Below, in pieces: positions 1 through 8,891 of a stretch of DNA of 64,000 nucleotides; position 1 is the stretch's first letter, and every line of letters starts with the position of its first letter. The notes beneath the pieces were generated by a model. The model saw only the letters and a list, made by a program, of their open reading frames with translations. It was not told the DNA's origin and ran no database searches. Origin of the DNA: Evansella sp. AB-P1 (GTDB lineage: Bacteria; Bacillota; Bacilli; Bacillales; Salisediminibacteriaceae); assembly GCF_029688925.1 (NCBI RefSeq), contig NZ_JARUKY010000001.1, forward strand, positions 124,001-188,000, written 5' to 3'. The translations under genes and the position numbers were made by a program.

Positions 1-68
1 GATATCTTCAATAATTATTGTTTTACAAGTAACAACCACTAATTAGGTCGGGGGGGGAGGGAAGGAAT

Positions 69-566
69 ATGAAAAAAATGGGGACGCTATACTTTTTCTG
101 TGGAAAAATGGGCGCAGGAAAATCAACTAAATCAAAAAAATTGGCGATAGATAAACATGCTGTACTGTTGTCTGAGGATGAATGGCTTGCATCTCTTTAT
201 CCCAATCAGATTGCATCATTTGAGGACTATATAAAATTCTCAACTCAGCTCAAACCGTTGGTGAAAAAGCATGTCCAAAACATATTAAGTGTCGGTACAG
301 ATGTAGTGATGGATTTTCCAGCTAATACTCAAAAACTTCGAAAGTGGTTTTTGGATATGGCGTCAGAGGTAAACGCAAGCCATCAACTAATTTTTCTTAA
401 TCTAAATAAAGAGCAATGCTTACGTAACATTGCACAAAGGCGTAATGAACAACCGGAAAGAGCAGCTTTTGACACGGAAGCGGTGTTTAATCATGTTACT
501 AAATTTTTTGAAGCACCAGAAGCATCCGAGGGTTTAAATATATTGGAGTTTAGCGGAAAAGAATAA
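69..566 (+). CDS. P-loop (AAA/kinase-like) ATP-binding protein, 165 aa
   Basis: A small cytosolic P-loop NTPase of the zeta-toxin/nucleoside-kinase-like type. The Walker A motif GKMGAGKST lies at residues 12-20, right after a short beta strand, which is typical of stand-alone AAA-family kinase-like proteins that phosphorylate small molecules. The substrate cannot be told. The start ATG has a strong GGAGGG Shine-Dalgarno site about 8 nt upstream. After the TAA the same frame stays open for 25 more codons (to 644), so a slightly longer ancestral protein is possible. The gene stands alone and is followed by a terminator-containing dispersed repeat. The domain call is firm; the function is unknown. 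Confidence 0.75.
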   Translation: MKKMGTLYFFCGKMGAGKSTKSKKLAIDKHAVLLSEDEWLASLYPNQIASFEDYIKFSTQLKPLVKKHVQNILSVGTDVVMDFPANTQKLRKWFLDMASEVNASHQLIFLNLNKEQCLRNIAQRRNEQPERAAFDTEAVFNHVTKFFEAPEASEGLNILEFSGKE

Positions 567-724
567 CAAGGAGTTCAACACATCGCTATAGAACCAGAAG
601 AAAAATTCGTTTGCAACGGGCAATTTAAAGGTATTAGGACATAATTTTTCTTTATGGGGTGGAGGGATTAAACCAGATTAAGAATTTCTTCATTCTTCAA
701 CTAATCGGAGTGCGTAAAAAAAAC
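567..724 (+). other. Intergenic stretch with in-frame open extension of the upstream gene
   Basis: Codons 567-644 continue the frame of the preceding gene past its TAA and end at a second TAA. The predicted residues (…EPEEKFVCNGQFKGIRT) look protein-like, so this may be an old C-terminal tail cut off by a stop codon, or chance. No other gene was seen. Confidence 0.25.
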
Positions 725-795
725 GAGTTGCGATTGGCAGCTCTTTTTTTTATGTCCACAAACTGGAAAATGATGTTAAGCTATAGGGGATGAAG
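698..795 (+). repeat. Gene-trailing dispersed repeat, copy A
   Basis: About 100 bp holding an AACTAATCGG-type head, a GAGTTGC/GCAGCTC hairpin with a T tract, and the tail word GGAAAATGATGTTAA followed by TAGGGG. The same order of elements recurs at 39824-39925 on the plus strand and at 52871-52965 on the minus strand, with partial copies near 34281-34335 and 34598-34631. It sits directly after a gene, as the other copies tend to do. Confidence 0.6.
725..751 (+). terminator. Rho-independent terminator after the P-loop gene
   Basis: GAGTTGC-gattg-GCAGCTC forms a 7-bp stem (one G-T pair) followed by eight T residues. It is part of the dispersed repeat copy A. Confidence 0.7.
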
Positions 796-827
796 TTAGT
801 ATTAACCATTTCTACTTAGAAAAGAGA

Positions 828-868
828 AGGTGATTCAGCAGGTTCAAGTCCTGTGAATCACCTTTCTT
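828..868. terminator. Bidirectional terminator
   Basis: AAGGTGATTCA (828-838) pairs perfectly with TGAATCACCTT (854-864). The loop itself contains CAGG/CCTG. T-rich tails occur on both strands. It lies just downstream of the minus-strand DUF418 gene and probably ends that transcript. Confidence 0.7.
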
Positions 869-885
869 TATTTTGAAATATCATT

Positions 886-2124
886 TCACTTTTTCAGTTT
901 TTGTACATTCAAGTACGTGCCCGTTCGCCAAAACCATTCCATAGGTCCATAATGAAATCTGTTTAGCCACCATTTGCTAAAGAGTACTTGTAAAAGGAAT
1001 AATGCAAAAGCCAACAATGTCCCTAATAGAGTTCCTATCTCTCCTAATAACCCGAAGCCGTATCCATAAAAGATGAAGGTCATTACGATGGATTGGATTA
1101 AGTAATTCGTTAAAGCCATTCTCCCAACATAACCAACCCCATTGAAAATTCTATGAGTGTTAAATTTTAAAAATAATAAACAAAAACCTGTTACATAGCC
1201 AACGGCAAGAACTGGACCTCCAGTTATATACCCAACATAATCTAGCATACTATTGTCTGTAAACACCATTGCTCCCTTTAATAGAAGGCCAATTGGTATT
1301 GTAATAGCTGTTAATTTTATTAATATGCCTTTATGCTTTCTAACGTCATGAAGCCAACGAATTTTTGCAAAAAAACCACCGAGTAAAAATAAGAAAAAGG
1401 TTTGTAACGATACAGAAAAATAAGAAATAATAACGAATGTAGTAATCATGATTTCTCTTTCGAGGGGATCAAGGTCCATTCCAAAATCGACTTTTTCAAA
1501 TGGGTTAGAAGTTAATCGGAAATGAACAATTTCTGTGTACGAACCATCCCTTAAGACATTCTGTTCATATTCACCGTATGCTTCAAAGCCTAAAATTTCC
1601 TCTCCATCATCTGGAACTAATCCTATAGCTGTGAGAAGTCCACCAATGACTAAGGACCAGATAAGGAGTGTTTTAGCCTTTCTTTTAATAAAAAAGACAA
1701 AAATAAAAGCTGTTATGGCGTATGTAACTAATATATCTCCATCCCAAATAAAATAGAGATGCACAAAACCAATTACGAGTAAAATGAGTATCCTTCGTAT
1801 AAATAAAAGTGTAAAGGATCGGTTATTTGCTTGTATTCGTTCCCACATGATAATAGCACCAAAACCAAAGAGCATGGAGAATATGGGATAAAAGCTTCCT
1901 TGAAAGAACCATTCGACTAAGATATGTGTAGATTGATCTGCAGTAGATAAGATCGGGAAAATAAATTTTTGACCAAAAATACCGTATTGAAAAGCTAGCA
2001 TATTTACGATTAGAATTCCGAGTAAGGCAAAACCTCTTAAACTATCAATATGATTGAGACGATCCTTTCCAGACAACGGTGTTAACTGTTGCACGGATTG
2101 GACTGGTTCCTTTTTGCTATCCAT
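886..2124 (-). CDS. DUF418 domain multi-pass membrane protein (YeiB-like), 412 aa
   Basis: An integral membrane protein of the DUF418/YeiB family. The N-terminal signature DSLRGFALLGILIVNM (residues about 27-42) is the family hallmark and also resembles the acyltransferase-3/heparan-acetyltransferase fold. Around ten hydrophobic segments follow, and the C-terminal part ends in the conserved GPMEWFWRTGTYL motif (residues about 391-403) of the DUF418 domain. Length is normal for the family. Biochemical function is not established; a role in moving or acylating an envelope metabolite is often inferred. It is a single gene, with terminators at both ends and no obvious operon partners. Confidence 0.85.
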   Translation of the reverse strand: MDSKKEPVQSVQQLTPLSGKDRLNHIDSLRGFALLGILIVNMLAFQYGIFGQKFIFPILSTADQSTHILVEWFFQGSFYPIFSMLFGFGAIIMWERIQANNRSFTLLFIRRILILLVIGFVHLYFIWDGDILVTYAITAFIFVFFIKRKAKTLLIWSLVIGGLLTAIGLVPDDGEEILGFEAYGEYEQNVLRDGSYTEIVHFRLTSNPFEKVDFGMDLDPLEREIMITTFVIISYFSVSLQTFFLFLLGGFFAKIRWLHDVRKHKGILIKLTAITIPIGLLLKGAMVFTDNSMLDYVGYITGGPVLAVGYVTGFCLLFLKFNTHRIFNGVGYVGRMALTNYLIQSIVMTFIFYGYGFGLLGEIGTLLGTLLAFALFLLQVLFSKWWLNRFHYGPMEWFWRTGTYLNVQKLKK

Positions 2125-2277
2125 TAGATATCTCCTTTAATTTTAAGATTATGATGATACAAATTTTTGGTTAATAGGAAAAAATACCCTACACACTTAT
2201 ATAATAAACCTCTTTTACGTATTTTGAAATTGTTGTTTTAGAAAAAATTTACTAATGCGACGGATAAATGTAGTTCA

Positions 2278-2324
2278 TTGTCACAAAAAATTCAGGGACC
2301 ATGTCCCTGAATTTTTTGTGACAA
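2278..2324. repeat. 47-bp perfect extragenic palindrome
   Basis: Two 22-nt arms (2278-2299 and 2303-2324) are exact reverse complements around a 3-nt loop. The core is TTCAGGGAC/GTCCCTGAA, flanked by A6/T6 runs. It touches the 3' end of the DUF948 gene and could terminate transcription from either side. The look is that of a REP-type mobile palindrome found between genes of many Bacillales. Confidence 0.8.
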
Positions 2325-2325
2325 T

Positions 2326-2793
2326 TTAATTTAAATTTGATTTCCGTTTTTCAATCACTTTTTTTGCTTCGAGCAAATAGTAAATGAATGCTGCTCCCCG
2401 AACGAGACCTTGTAGTTTATTTCGATCAAACAAGGAAGAAGTCTCATTGGGTTGAGTCTCCCTATTGTTATCTATTTTGCTATCTGTCAATGACGTTACC
2501 TTCAGTAATGAAGAGGTAAGATGGTTTGCTGATTCTCCAGTATCATTAACTATTTGAAATAAAGGATCTAGCTTCATTAATTTGTTATTAATATCTAATA
2601 TCGTTTCGTTTGCATTATAGAGCATTAATGTTGTTTCACTAGATATATTCTCAATATTTTTTTGCGTTTTATCTATTGTTTCAGCAGTAGAACCTAACGT
2701 TTGCTCCAAGCGCTTTAAAACAGGCACAAGAAAAATAACAACTACTGCAAATCCTATAGCAATGACAAATACACCAATTCCTAACCAGTCCAT
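2326..2793 (-). CDS. DUF948 domain-containing membrane-anchored protein, 155 aa
   Basis: A small protein with one N-terminal membrane segment (MDWLGIGVFVIAIGFAVVVI), then a helical, coiled-coil-prone stretch (residues about 25-100) typical of DUF948 proteins such as B. subtilis YtxG, which belong to the general stress group. The exact role is unknown. The ATG at 2793 is chosen because AAGGAGTG sits 7-8 nt upstream; an in-frame upstream ATG at 2838 lacks a ribosome binding site. It is probably a single-gene transcript ending at the 47-bp palindrome. Confidence 0.75.
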   Translation of the reverse strand: MDWLGIGVFVIAIGFAVVVIFLVPVLKRLEQTLGSTAETIDKTQKNIENISSETTLMLYNANETILDINNKLMKLDPLFQIVNDTGESANHLTSSLLKVTSLTDSKIDNNRETQPNETSSLFDRNKLQGLVRGAAFIYYLLEAKKVIEKRKSNLN

Positions 2794-3312
2794 ATGCTCC
2801 ACTCCTTTATGGAAAATAGTTATACTCAATACAATCAAATGAAGAAAGCGGTGAGTTTATTTTTTTATTACAAAAAGTAAACGATTACGTTTCTATTATA
2901 TCAAGTAGTTGAACAATATACTCACAATAAGGAAGGAATAAATCAATAAATTTCTACATTCATAATATTATTGTGAGAACTGTTAATCATTTCCCGAACT
3001 TTTAAATATATAAACAACGGTGAAAAAAGTGTGTGAGAAACCTTGAGGAAAAAACCGGTGACTGAAATTACTGAATGGAAAGTCTCTTAGTAATAAGTAT
3101 ATGGAAAACTACTATATTATGATTCCAAAAAAAATTTTCTTTTAAGAATTTTTTTGAGTGAGGGGTCATGGTATGGTGGAGAAAGTGGAAAAGACAGAAA
3201 ATTGAATGTATTGAGGGCATAAAATAATTGCCCACAGACAGTTGCCTATGGGCTGTTCATGGATAGCTATTCACTTGTATGACTCTTACCAATATATATA
3301 CTAAACATCGTA
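2794..3312. other. Intergenic, 519 bp
   Basis: AT-rich DNA without a convincing gene. It holds the promoter side of the DUF948 gene and, at 3222-3253, a hairpin for the ArsA-type gene. A 19-codon plus-strand ORF beginning ATGGTATGGTGG near 3171, after GTGAGGGG, has a ribosome binding site but no other support. Confidence 0.4.
3222..3253 (-). terminator. Probable terminator of the cstA-cory-CC-star-ArsA operon
   Basis: Reading the minus strand, GCCCATAG pairs with CTGTGGGC (8 bp, one G-T pair) and is followed by a weak T-rich tail (AATTATTTTAT). It lies 60 nt past the stop of the ArsA-type gene. Confidence 0.5.
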
Positions 3313-4275
3313 CTAACAAATTAATTCTTCCCATTTTTTTGAAACTTTTTTAAGATGTAAAGGTGTAGAAATATCTTCATCCAAGAGCTCTAATCTTACT
3401 TGAGGAATTCCGGTAAAAAGCTTGTCAATTTCTTTTAAATACGACAATTGTTGAATTTTACGCTTTTGAAAAAAAATACCGTCTACCTCGTCCGGTAAAA
3501 TTTTATTCACAACAATTCCTAGTACGGGAATTCCATGTTGTTTTAATGTATCAATCCCCCGTTTTCCCTCTTGGATTGGAAGTCTTTCTGGATTAAGAAC
3601 AAATAAAAATCCAGTCATTTCTCCATTTAAAAGGACTTTCCGTACTTGACTAAATTTATCACGACGTGCTTGTAATGTTTTAAATATAGGATCGTCGACA
3701 GGCTCACCATCATTTATTAATTGCATATAGTTTTCGTTGGTTTTTCGACGACGTTCTAGCATGCCATCCATCCATACCCCCATCATTTCAGGCAAAGATA
3801 GGAGTCGTAAAGTGTGTCCAGTAGGAGCTGTGTCAAAAATGAGTAAATCAAACCTGTCTAACTCCTCTAATATTAATGATGTGATTCGATCAAAGAGTGC
3901 TGCTTCATCTGCACCAGGTGTTGTCTTTGCCATATCTATTTGTCGATGGACCTCTTCAATCATGGAAGATCGTACTTGCCCCTCAAGGTTTTTCTTTACA
4001 CTAGCAATGTAACGATCATTTTCTTTTTCGGAGTTAATCTCCATTACAAAGAGATTCCCTTCCACCTTTTTAGGTTCTCCTTTTAGCTTTGTATGAAATA
4101 GGTCACCTAGATTATGAGCAGGATCTGTTGAAACCAAAAGTACTTTTTTTCCAATGTTCTTTGCTGCGAGTGCGATAGCGGCTGCAGAGGTAGATTTTCC
4201 AACTCCACCTTTCCCGCCAACAAAAATAACTTTTTTATTTAAAATATTTATCTTATCAATCATAACTATCACCAT
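3313..4275 (-). CDS. ArsA/GET3-type ATPase
   Basis: A soluble ATPase of the SIMIBI class, ArsA/GET3 family. It has the deviant Walker A GGKGGVGKST near the N-terminus, a switch I region with DPAHNLGDLF, and switch II FDTAPTGHTLRLL. It is a single-domain protein of about 320 aa, so it is not the tandem ArsA of arsenite pumps. No arsenic genes are nearby. Instead it ends an operon with cstA and a cory-CC-star gene, and it probably serves that pair, perhaps as a membrane-protein chaperone ATPase (inference). Start: ATG at 4275, 14 nt after the upstream stop; the ATG at 4263 is an alternative. Confidence 0.85.
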   Translation of the reverse strand: MVIVMIDKINILNKKVIFVGGKGGVGKSTSAAAIALAAKNIGKKVLLVSTDPAHNLGDLFHTKLKGEPKKVEGNLFVMEINSEKENDRYIASVKKNLEGQVRSSMIEEVHRQIDMAKTTPGADEAALFDRITSLILEELDRFDLLIFDTAPTGHTLRLLSLPEMMGVWMDGMLERRRKTNENYMQLINDGEPVDDPIFKTLQARRDKFSQVRKVLLNGEMTGFLFVLNPERLPIQEGKRGIDTLKQHGIPVLGIVVNKILPDEVDGIFFQKRKIQQLSYLKEIDKLFTGIPQVRLELLDEDISTPLHLKKVSKKWEELIC

Positions 4276-4289
4276 CCTATTAGAGCCTC

Positions 4290-4586
4290 TTAACAACACC
4301 GAAATCCTGTTAAAGGTGATTTATCCATTCCCATTCTTAAATGCCATTGATGAAATTTCTCTAGCATGTGCGGATACAATTCAAGTGTGTAATAAAAAGC
4401 TGGATTAGGAATACCGAGCATATCAGAATAAAGAAGAAGCATAAAAAGATCGTCTTCGTCTCTAAGCTCCCTCAAAATTTCTGATCGGTGTCCAGTTCGT
4501 AATACTTCATCATACAATTCTAGAATGCGCTTTAAATTCAATGGATGACACCGTCCTTTATAAGGATGAAATAACAATCTCTTCAT
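4290..4586 (-). CDS. cory-CC-star family protein, 98 aa
   Basis: A small cytosolic protein whose features match the family named cory-CC-star, after its terminal Cys-Cys-stop. It has the conserved middle ELRDEDDLFMLLLYSDMLGIPNP, here at about residues 42-65, then the TLELYPHMLEKFHQWH helix, and ends in GFRCC. The two terminal cysteines suggest metal, redox or anchoring chemistry, but no activity is known to me. It lies between cstA and the ArsA-type gene, with a gap of 14 nt before the latter. The ribosome binding site is weak and a terminator-like hairpin precedes it, so its level may be tuned relative to CstA. Confidence 0.8.
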   Translation of the reverse strand: MKRLLFHPYKGRCHPLNLKRILELYDEVLRTGHRSEILRELRDEDDLFMLLLYSDMLGIPNPAFYYTLELYPHMLEKFHQWHLRMGMDKSPLTGFRCC

Positions 4587-4601
4587 AAAAGAAGGGAAGA
4601 A

Positions 4602-4631
4602 GGCTTCTCCATCTTTTATGAAAGAGAAGCC
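4602..4631 (-). terminator. Intercistronic hairpin after cstA
   Basis: GGCTTCTC (4602-4609) pairs with GAGAAGCC (4624-4631). On the minus strand the stem is followed by TTCTTCCCTTCTTTT. This imperfect T tract suggests partial termination or attenuation between cstA and the cory-CC-star gene. Confidence 0.5.
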
Positions 4632-4652
4632 AACCTCTACTTCTTATGCGTT

Positions 4653-6398
4653 TTACATAGCCTTATTTTTTGGCTTAGCAGGATCTTTTTTACCTAAGGC
4701 TGCTACTGCTTCTAGTAGAATCCAGAAGGCAAAAACAAAGATGATGGAGCCTAAAATAAATAGGAGTAAACTAGGGTTACTTCCAGCAAAGAAGGACCAT
4801 TCTGTAATGATTTGAAGTCCCATTGCGTACAAGGTCATGGCTAATAAGAAGACCATTGGTATGAGTGATACTAGGAAGTTTCTTCCTTGTCGCTTTAGCC
4901 ACAACGTGATAAGAAGTAATGTAATTGCTGCTAAAAGCTGGTTTGATGTACCAAACAATGGCCATAATACATAACCTCCGGATCCGAATCCTTGAGGACC
5001 TTCTGGAAGTAGTACAAGTGCAGCACTTGAACCAACTGCAATAGTAGTAGCTACGTGTGTTTTAGTAATGGACTTAATATTATATGTTTTACCAAGCTCT
5101 GAAATGATATAGCGCATGAGACGAACGGACGTATCTAACGTTGTTGCGGCAAAACTAACGACTATTACCGCCACGATGGTATTAGCAACATCTGCAGGAA
5201 TAAATAGTCCGGTTGCTAATTGTCCAGCACCTTGTACGAAGTTTCCTAAACCACCACTGCTTGCATCACCAAAACTGCTATAGGCACCTAGAAAGTCACC
5301 AGAACTACTAAACAATGTGGCAACGGCAATGATGGATGCTAGCGCTAATAATCCTTCCCCAACAGCTCCACCATACCCAACCATACGGGCTTGGGGCTCT
5401 CTATCAAGTTGTTTACTAGTTGTACCAGATGCAACGAGGCCATGGAATCCAGATATGGCACCACAAGCAATGGTTATAAAGAGTATTGGTAACCAAGGAG
5501 TATCTGTTGCTGCACTATTTGTCATCGGTGCTGTAATGGATGGATTTGAGAATAATAATCCAAGATATAAAATGGCTAGACCAACGACCAATTGATGAGA
5601 GTTAATGTAATCACGAGGTTGTAGTAGCTTCCAAACTGGTAAAGTAGATGCAATGTAAACATAAACCATTAAGATGATTATCCAAACGAAGAAGGAGAAT
5701 GCGACACCATTTAATCCGAAGGCTACAATGTTTTCTTCGCCTCCAAAATATCGAGGTAAATCAATTTGTAAAGCTGGTACTTTTGAAGCAACAACAGCTG
5801 CGATGTACATGGTGGCTAAAGCAGCTAATGAAGGCCAAAGCATTCCACCTTTTTTTCGATAAACGACATAACCTATCCAAATCGCTAGTGGAATTTGAAT
5901 AAATACGGATAACACGGAAGATGGGAATGTTATAAATAAATTTGCAATTACCCATGCAAAAACAGCGTTAACCATTAAAACAAGGATTAAGATAATAAAT
6001 AAGAATAAGATCTTCGCACGCTGACCAATGATTTTGTCCGCTAACGTTCCAACTGATTGTCCCTTATTTCGAACTGATAGAACGAGTGCACCGAAATCAT
6101 GAACACCTGCTGCAAATACAGTCCCTAATAGTACCCATATTACAGCTGGTAGCCAACCCCAATAGATGGCAATGGCAGGTCCTAAGATTGGTGCTGCCCC
6201 TGCAACGGAGGTGAAGTGATGACCCCATAATACCCACTTGTTTGTAGGTACAAAATCAACACCATCCTTGAATTGGTGGGCAGGTGTTACATAATTCGGA
6301 TCGAGCTTATAAATCTTTTCTGCAACAAACTTGGAGTAATAGCGATAACCTAGGAAAAAGACAAACATTCCTATTAAAGCTAATAAAACGGCATTCAT
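4653..6398 (-). CDS. cstA: Carbon starvation protein CstA family transporter, 581 aa
   Basis: A multi-pass inner-membrane transporter of the CstA family, whose members are induced by carbon starvation and take up peptides or pyruvate. Family signatures are the N-terminal FLGYRYYSKFVAEKIYKL, the VPTNKWVLWGHHFTSVAGAAPILGPAIA block near residue 50 and the GFHGLVASGTTSKQL block in the middle. About 16 hydrophobic segments are visible. Length is close to the B. subtilis protein (about 600 aa). The ATG at 6398 is chosen over an upstream ATG at 6425 because GGGAGGG lies just before it. A cre-like site about 95 nt upstream suggests CcpA control. Confidence 0.92.
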   Translation of the reverse strand: MNAVLLALIGMFVFFLGYRYYSKFVAEKIYKLDPNYVTPAHQFKDGVDFVPTNKWVLWGHHFTSVAGAAPILGPAIAIYWGWLPAVIWVLLGTVFAAGVHDFGALVLSVRNKGQSVGTLADKIIGQRAKILFLFIILILVLMVNAVFAWVIANLFITFPSSVLSVFIQIPLAIWIGYVVYRKKGGMLWPSLAALATMYIAAVVASKVPALQIDLPRYFGGEENIVAFGLNGVAFSFFVWIIILMVYVYIASTLPVWKLLQPRDYINSHQLVVGLAILYLGLLFSNPSITAPMTNSAATDTPWLPILFITIACGAISGFHGLVASGTTSKQLDREPQARMVGYGGAVGEGLLALASIIAVATLFSSSGDFLGAYSSFGDASSGGLGNFVQGAGQLATGLFIPADVANTIVAVIVVSFAATTLDTSVRLMRYIISELGKTYNIKSITKTHVATTIAVGSSAALVLLPEGPQGFGSGGYVLWPLFGTSNQLLAAITLLLITLWLKRQGRNFLVSLIPMVFLLAMTLYAMGLQIITEWSFFAGSNPSLLLFILGSIIFVFAFWILLEAVAALGKKDPAKPKNKAM

Positions 6399-7031
6399 GG
6401 CATATCCCTCCCAGTATAATGTCATACAACTACATTATGGCACCATGTCCATATAAAGGAAAAAGACGAAAAAGACCAGTTTTACCAACAAATAAAGCGC
6501 TTACATTTATTTTCTCCTTCACCCTCCTTTTTTCTCATTTTTAAACTATTTCGAAAAGCTAATAAATTATATGATTGGATAAGCAATACATGCCTATGAA
6601 TGTGTGTTCAGAAACGAAAGTAATGCATCAACATTGTTTTGCGTTTTAGTGGTTTTGCAGTCGTGTAGAACGGTGTCTCTCTACAGTATTTCTTTTATTT
6701 CATGGTTTGCGTCGTCTAGAACGTTACTTGTCGACTGCAATACTTCTATTTTCTGTTTTGCGGTCTTCTAGATGGCTCCCTATTGTCCCGCAAATTGTAT
6801 GATCATACTTTCCGGGAAGATAGAAGCTCTCTTTCCAGAAGTCTATAGCGCTTATTTCTCTACCTTTGCAAATTTGCAAAGTATTGCTCAGAAGCTTTAC
6901 CAGTCAAGACAATTCATGAAGTAAAAGCTCGTCGCTGGAGTCACCGCCTTCCACTACTGAACTGTTTCTATTTTTATGGCAGTCAACTGAAAAAGATTAA
7001 TACTGTCTCGATTTAATACTAGGGGTTCGTT
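6399..7031. other. Intergenic, about 630 bp, with a cre-like site and degenerate spaced repeats
   Basis: Divergent promoter region of cstA and rlmCD. Between 6650 and 6785 three similar words (TTTTGCAGTCGTGTAGAAC, TTTGCGTCGTCTAGAAC, TTTTGCGGTCTTCTAGAT) recur about every 50 bp. The spacing and TTTGC heads recall the 52-bp hairpin repeats elsewhere in the window, but similarity is weak. No gene was seen. Confidence 0.35.
6491..6506 (-). promoter_or_regulatory. cre-like CcpA site upstream of cstA
   Basis: The minus strand reads ATGTAAGCGCTTTATT, close to the cre consensus (TGNAARCGNWWNCA) and with a GCGC core. Its position about 95 nt before the cstA start fits catabolite repression of a starvation transporter. 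Confidence 0.55.
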
Positions 7032-7076
7032 ATGATACAATCAATATCAGAAATTGCCGTGAAAGGATTAAACATA

Positions 7077-8450
7077 ATGACAAAAGACCAATTGCCTGTT
7101 GAAAAAAACCAATTGCTACAAGTGACCTTCGAGGATTTGACTCACGATGGTGCAGCAGTGGCAAAAATAGATAACTTTCCGATCTTTGTCCAGAGAGGCT
7201 TGCCTGGAGAGAGAGCAACAATAAAGGTTGTAAAATTGAAGAAAAACTATGGTTTTGGCCGACTGATGGAAACGATAGAAGAAAGCCAACACCGTACCGA
7301 ACCACCGTGTCCTATTTTTAAAGAGTGTGGAGGCTGTCAGCTTCAGCACTTAAGCTATGAGGGACAGTTAAAGCATAAACAAAAGCATGTCCGCGATGTA
7401 TTAGAACGAATAGGTGGAATCACAAATGCTGTTGTCCATCCAACCTTAGGGATGAATGAACCATGGCGTTACCGAAACAAAGCGCAGGTTCCATTTGGGG
7501 AAGAAGAGGGAGGACTAGTTGCTGGTTTTTATGCAGAACGGAGTCATAAAATCATCGATATGGAAAGCTGCATGATTCAGCACGAAGCAAATGATGAAGT
7601 TGTTCAGACTGTTAAAACGATCGCGAAAAAATATGGAATCCGTGCTTACGACGATCAAAAACATAAAGGAACACTTCGGCATGTTGTCGTCCGTTACGGT
7701 AAAATAACAAAAGAGATCATGGTCGTGCTCGTAACGAAGGGGAAAGAGCTACCAAATAAAAAGAATATCATCGAAGAAATTCGTTCGAGTATCCCGAACG
7801 TAAAATCCATTGTACAAAATATAAATCCTAAGCGAACTAATGTTGTATTTGGGGATAAAACGGAAGTCCTTTGGGGCGAGGAAGTAATTTATGATTTTAT
7901 TGGAGACATTAAGTTTGCGATCTCAGCCCGATCTTTTTATCAAGTAAATCCAGAGCAAACGAAAGTGCTGTATGACAAAGCGTTAGTGTACGCAAAACTA
8001 ACAGGAAAAGAGACTGTTATTGATGCGTATTGTGGAATTGGAACGATTAGCTTATTTTTAGCACAAAAAGCAAGGCATGTATATGGTGTGGAAATTGTAC
8101 CCGAAGCGATTGCTGATGCAAAGAAAAATGCGCGTTTAAATCACATTGAAAACGTTAATTTTGCTGTTGGAGAAGCTGAAAAAGTAATGCCATGGTGGTA
8201 CGCACAAGGAATCCGACCAGATGTAATCGTTGTAGATCCGCCACGGAAAGGCTGCGATGAAGCATTTCTGGAAACAATCGTAAACATGAAACCAGATCGA
8301 GTGGTTTACGTATCCTGTAACCCCGCAACATTAGCACGAGACCTGAAATATCTCGCAGAACACGGCTTCGAAGCGAAGGAAATTCAGCCTGTCGATATGT
8401 TTCCGCATACGACACATGTGGAGTGTGTAGCGTTGATAGAGTTGAAATAG
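7077..8450 (+). CDS. rlmCD: 23S rRNA (uracil-C5)-methyltransferase, RlmCD/TrmA-RumA family
   Basis: A SAM-dependent methylase that makes 5-methyluridine in 23S rRNA. The B. subtilis relative RlmCD modifies U747 and U1939. It has an N-terminal TRAM domain ([21 protein letters not shown]), a cysteine set for a 4Fe-4S cluster ([14 protein letters not shown] plus a later Cys), the SAM site [14 protein letters not shown], and the catalytic [13 protein letters not shown] near the C-terminus. I chose the ATG at 7077 (GAAAGGAT upstream) because the resulting 457 aa matches the family and it lies close to the TRAM domain. An ATG at 7032, also with a ribosome binding site, would add 15 residues. Confidence 0.92.
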   Translation: MTKDQLPVEKNQLLQVTFEDLTHDGAAVAKIDNFPIFVQRGLPGERATIKVVKLKKNYGFGRLMETIEESQHRTEPPCPIFKECGGCQLQHLSYEGQLKHKQKHVRDVLERIGGITNAVVHPTLGMNEPWRYRNKAQVPFGEEEGGLVAGFYAERSHKIIDMESCMIQHEANDEVVQTVKTIAKKYGIRAYDDQKHKGTLRHVVVRYGKITKEIMVVLVTKGKELPNKKNIIEEIRSSIPNVKSIVQNINPKRTNVVFGDKTEVLWGEEVIYDFIGDIKFAISARSFYQVNPEQTKVLYDKALVYAKLTGKETVIDAYCGIGTISLFLAQKARHVYGVEIVPEAIADAKKNARLNHIENVNFAVGEAEKVMPWWYAQGIRPDVIVVDPPRKGCDEAFLETIVNMKPDRVVYVSCNPATLARDLKYLAEHGFEAKEIQPVDMFPHTTHVECVALIELK

Positions 8451-8506
8451 CTTGGTATCAATAGGTTTGGCGATTTTTAATTGAATATGGAAGTGTGTTT
8501 TATGTT

Positions 8507-8537
8507 CCCTCGGACTATTGGTTCGGGGGATTTTTTG
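8507..8537 (+). terminator. Terminator of rlmCD
   Basis: CCCTCGGA pairs with TTCGGGGG (8 bp including G-T pairs) across a 7-nt loop, followed by ATTTTTT. Confidence 0.65.
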
Positions 8538-8891
8538 ACCCCGGTGGTCTAACTTTTACGCGGAATTAGATGTTGAAAGATATGGGGAAGAGCTTTGCGT
8601 AATGATTGAGGTGCACATTTTAGTGCAAAAATATGAGGGCAAATGCACTTTTAAACGGAAACATTTTCAGACAACTCGACACATTTCCAAGTTCGCTACA
8701 TGTGGAGTGCCTGGTCTGACTGTCATGGAAAGAAGGATCAAAGGCTGATTTACCAAGGTTTTAAGTAAATATAGATAAATTGAGATGCTGGTGGTTAGAC
8801 ATTGGCATCTTTTTTTGTTCTTTGAGAACATATCTATAGTTGTGAAATATATTCAACTCAAGGCTGGAAACTTGTGCAAATTAAAAAAATA

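Noticed and set aside
1535-1756. Plus-strand frame of 73 codons inside the DUF418 gene
   Set aside because: Antisense shadow of a clear coding gene with no ribosome binding site; the same applies to many other antisense frames in the window.
3313-4275. Arsenite-pump ATPase (ars operon)
   Set aside because: No arsB, arsR or arsD is nearby and the protein has one ATPase domain; the neighbours are cstA and cory-CC-star.
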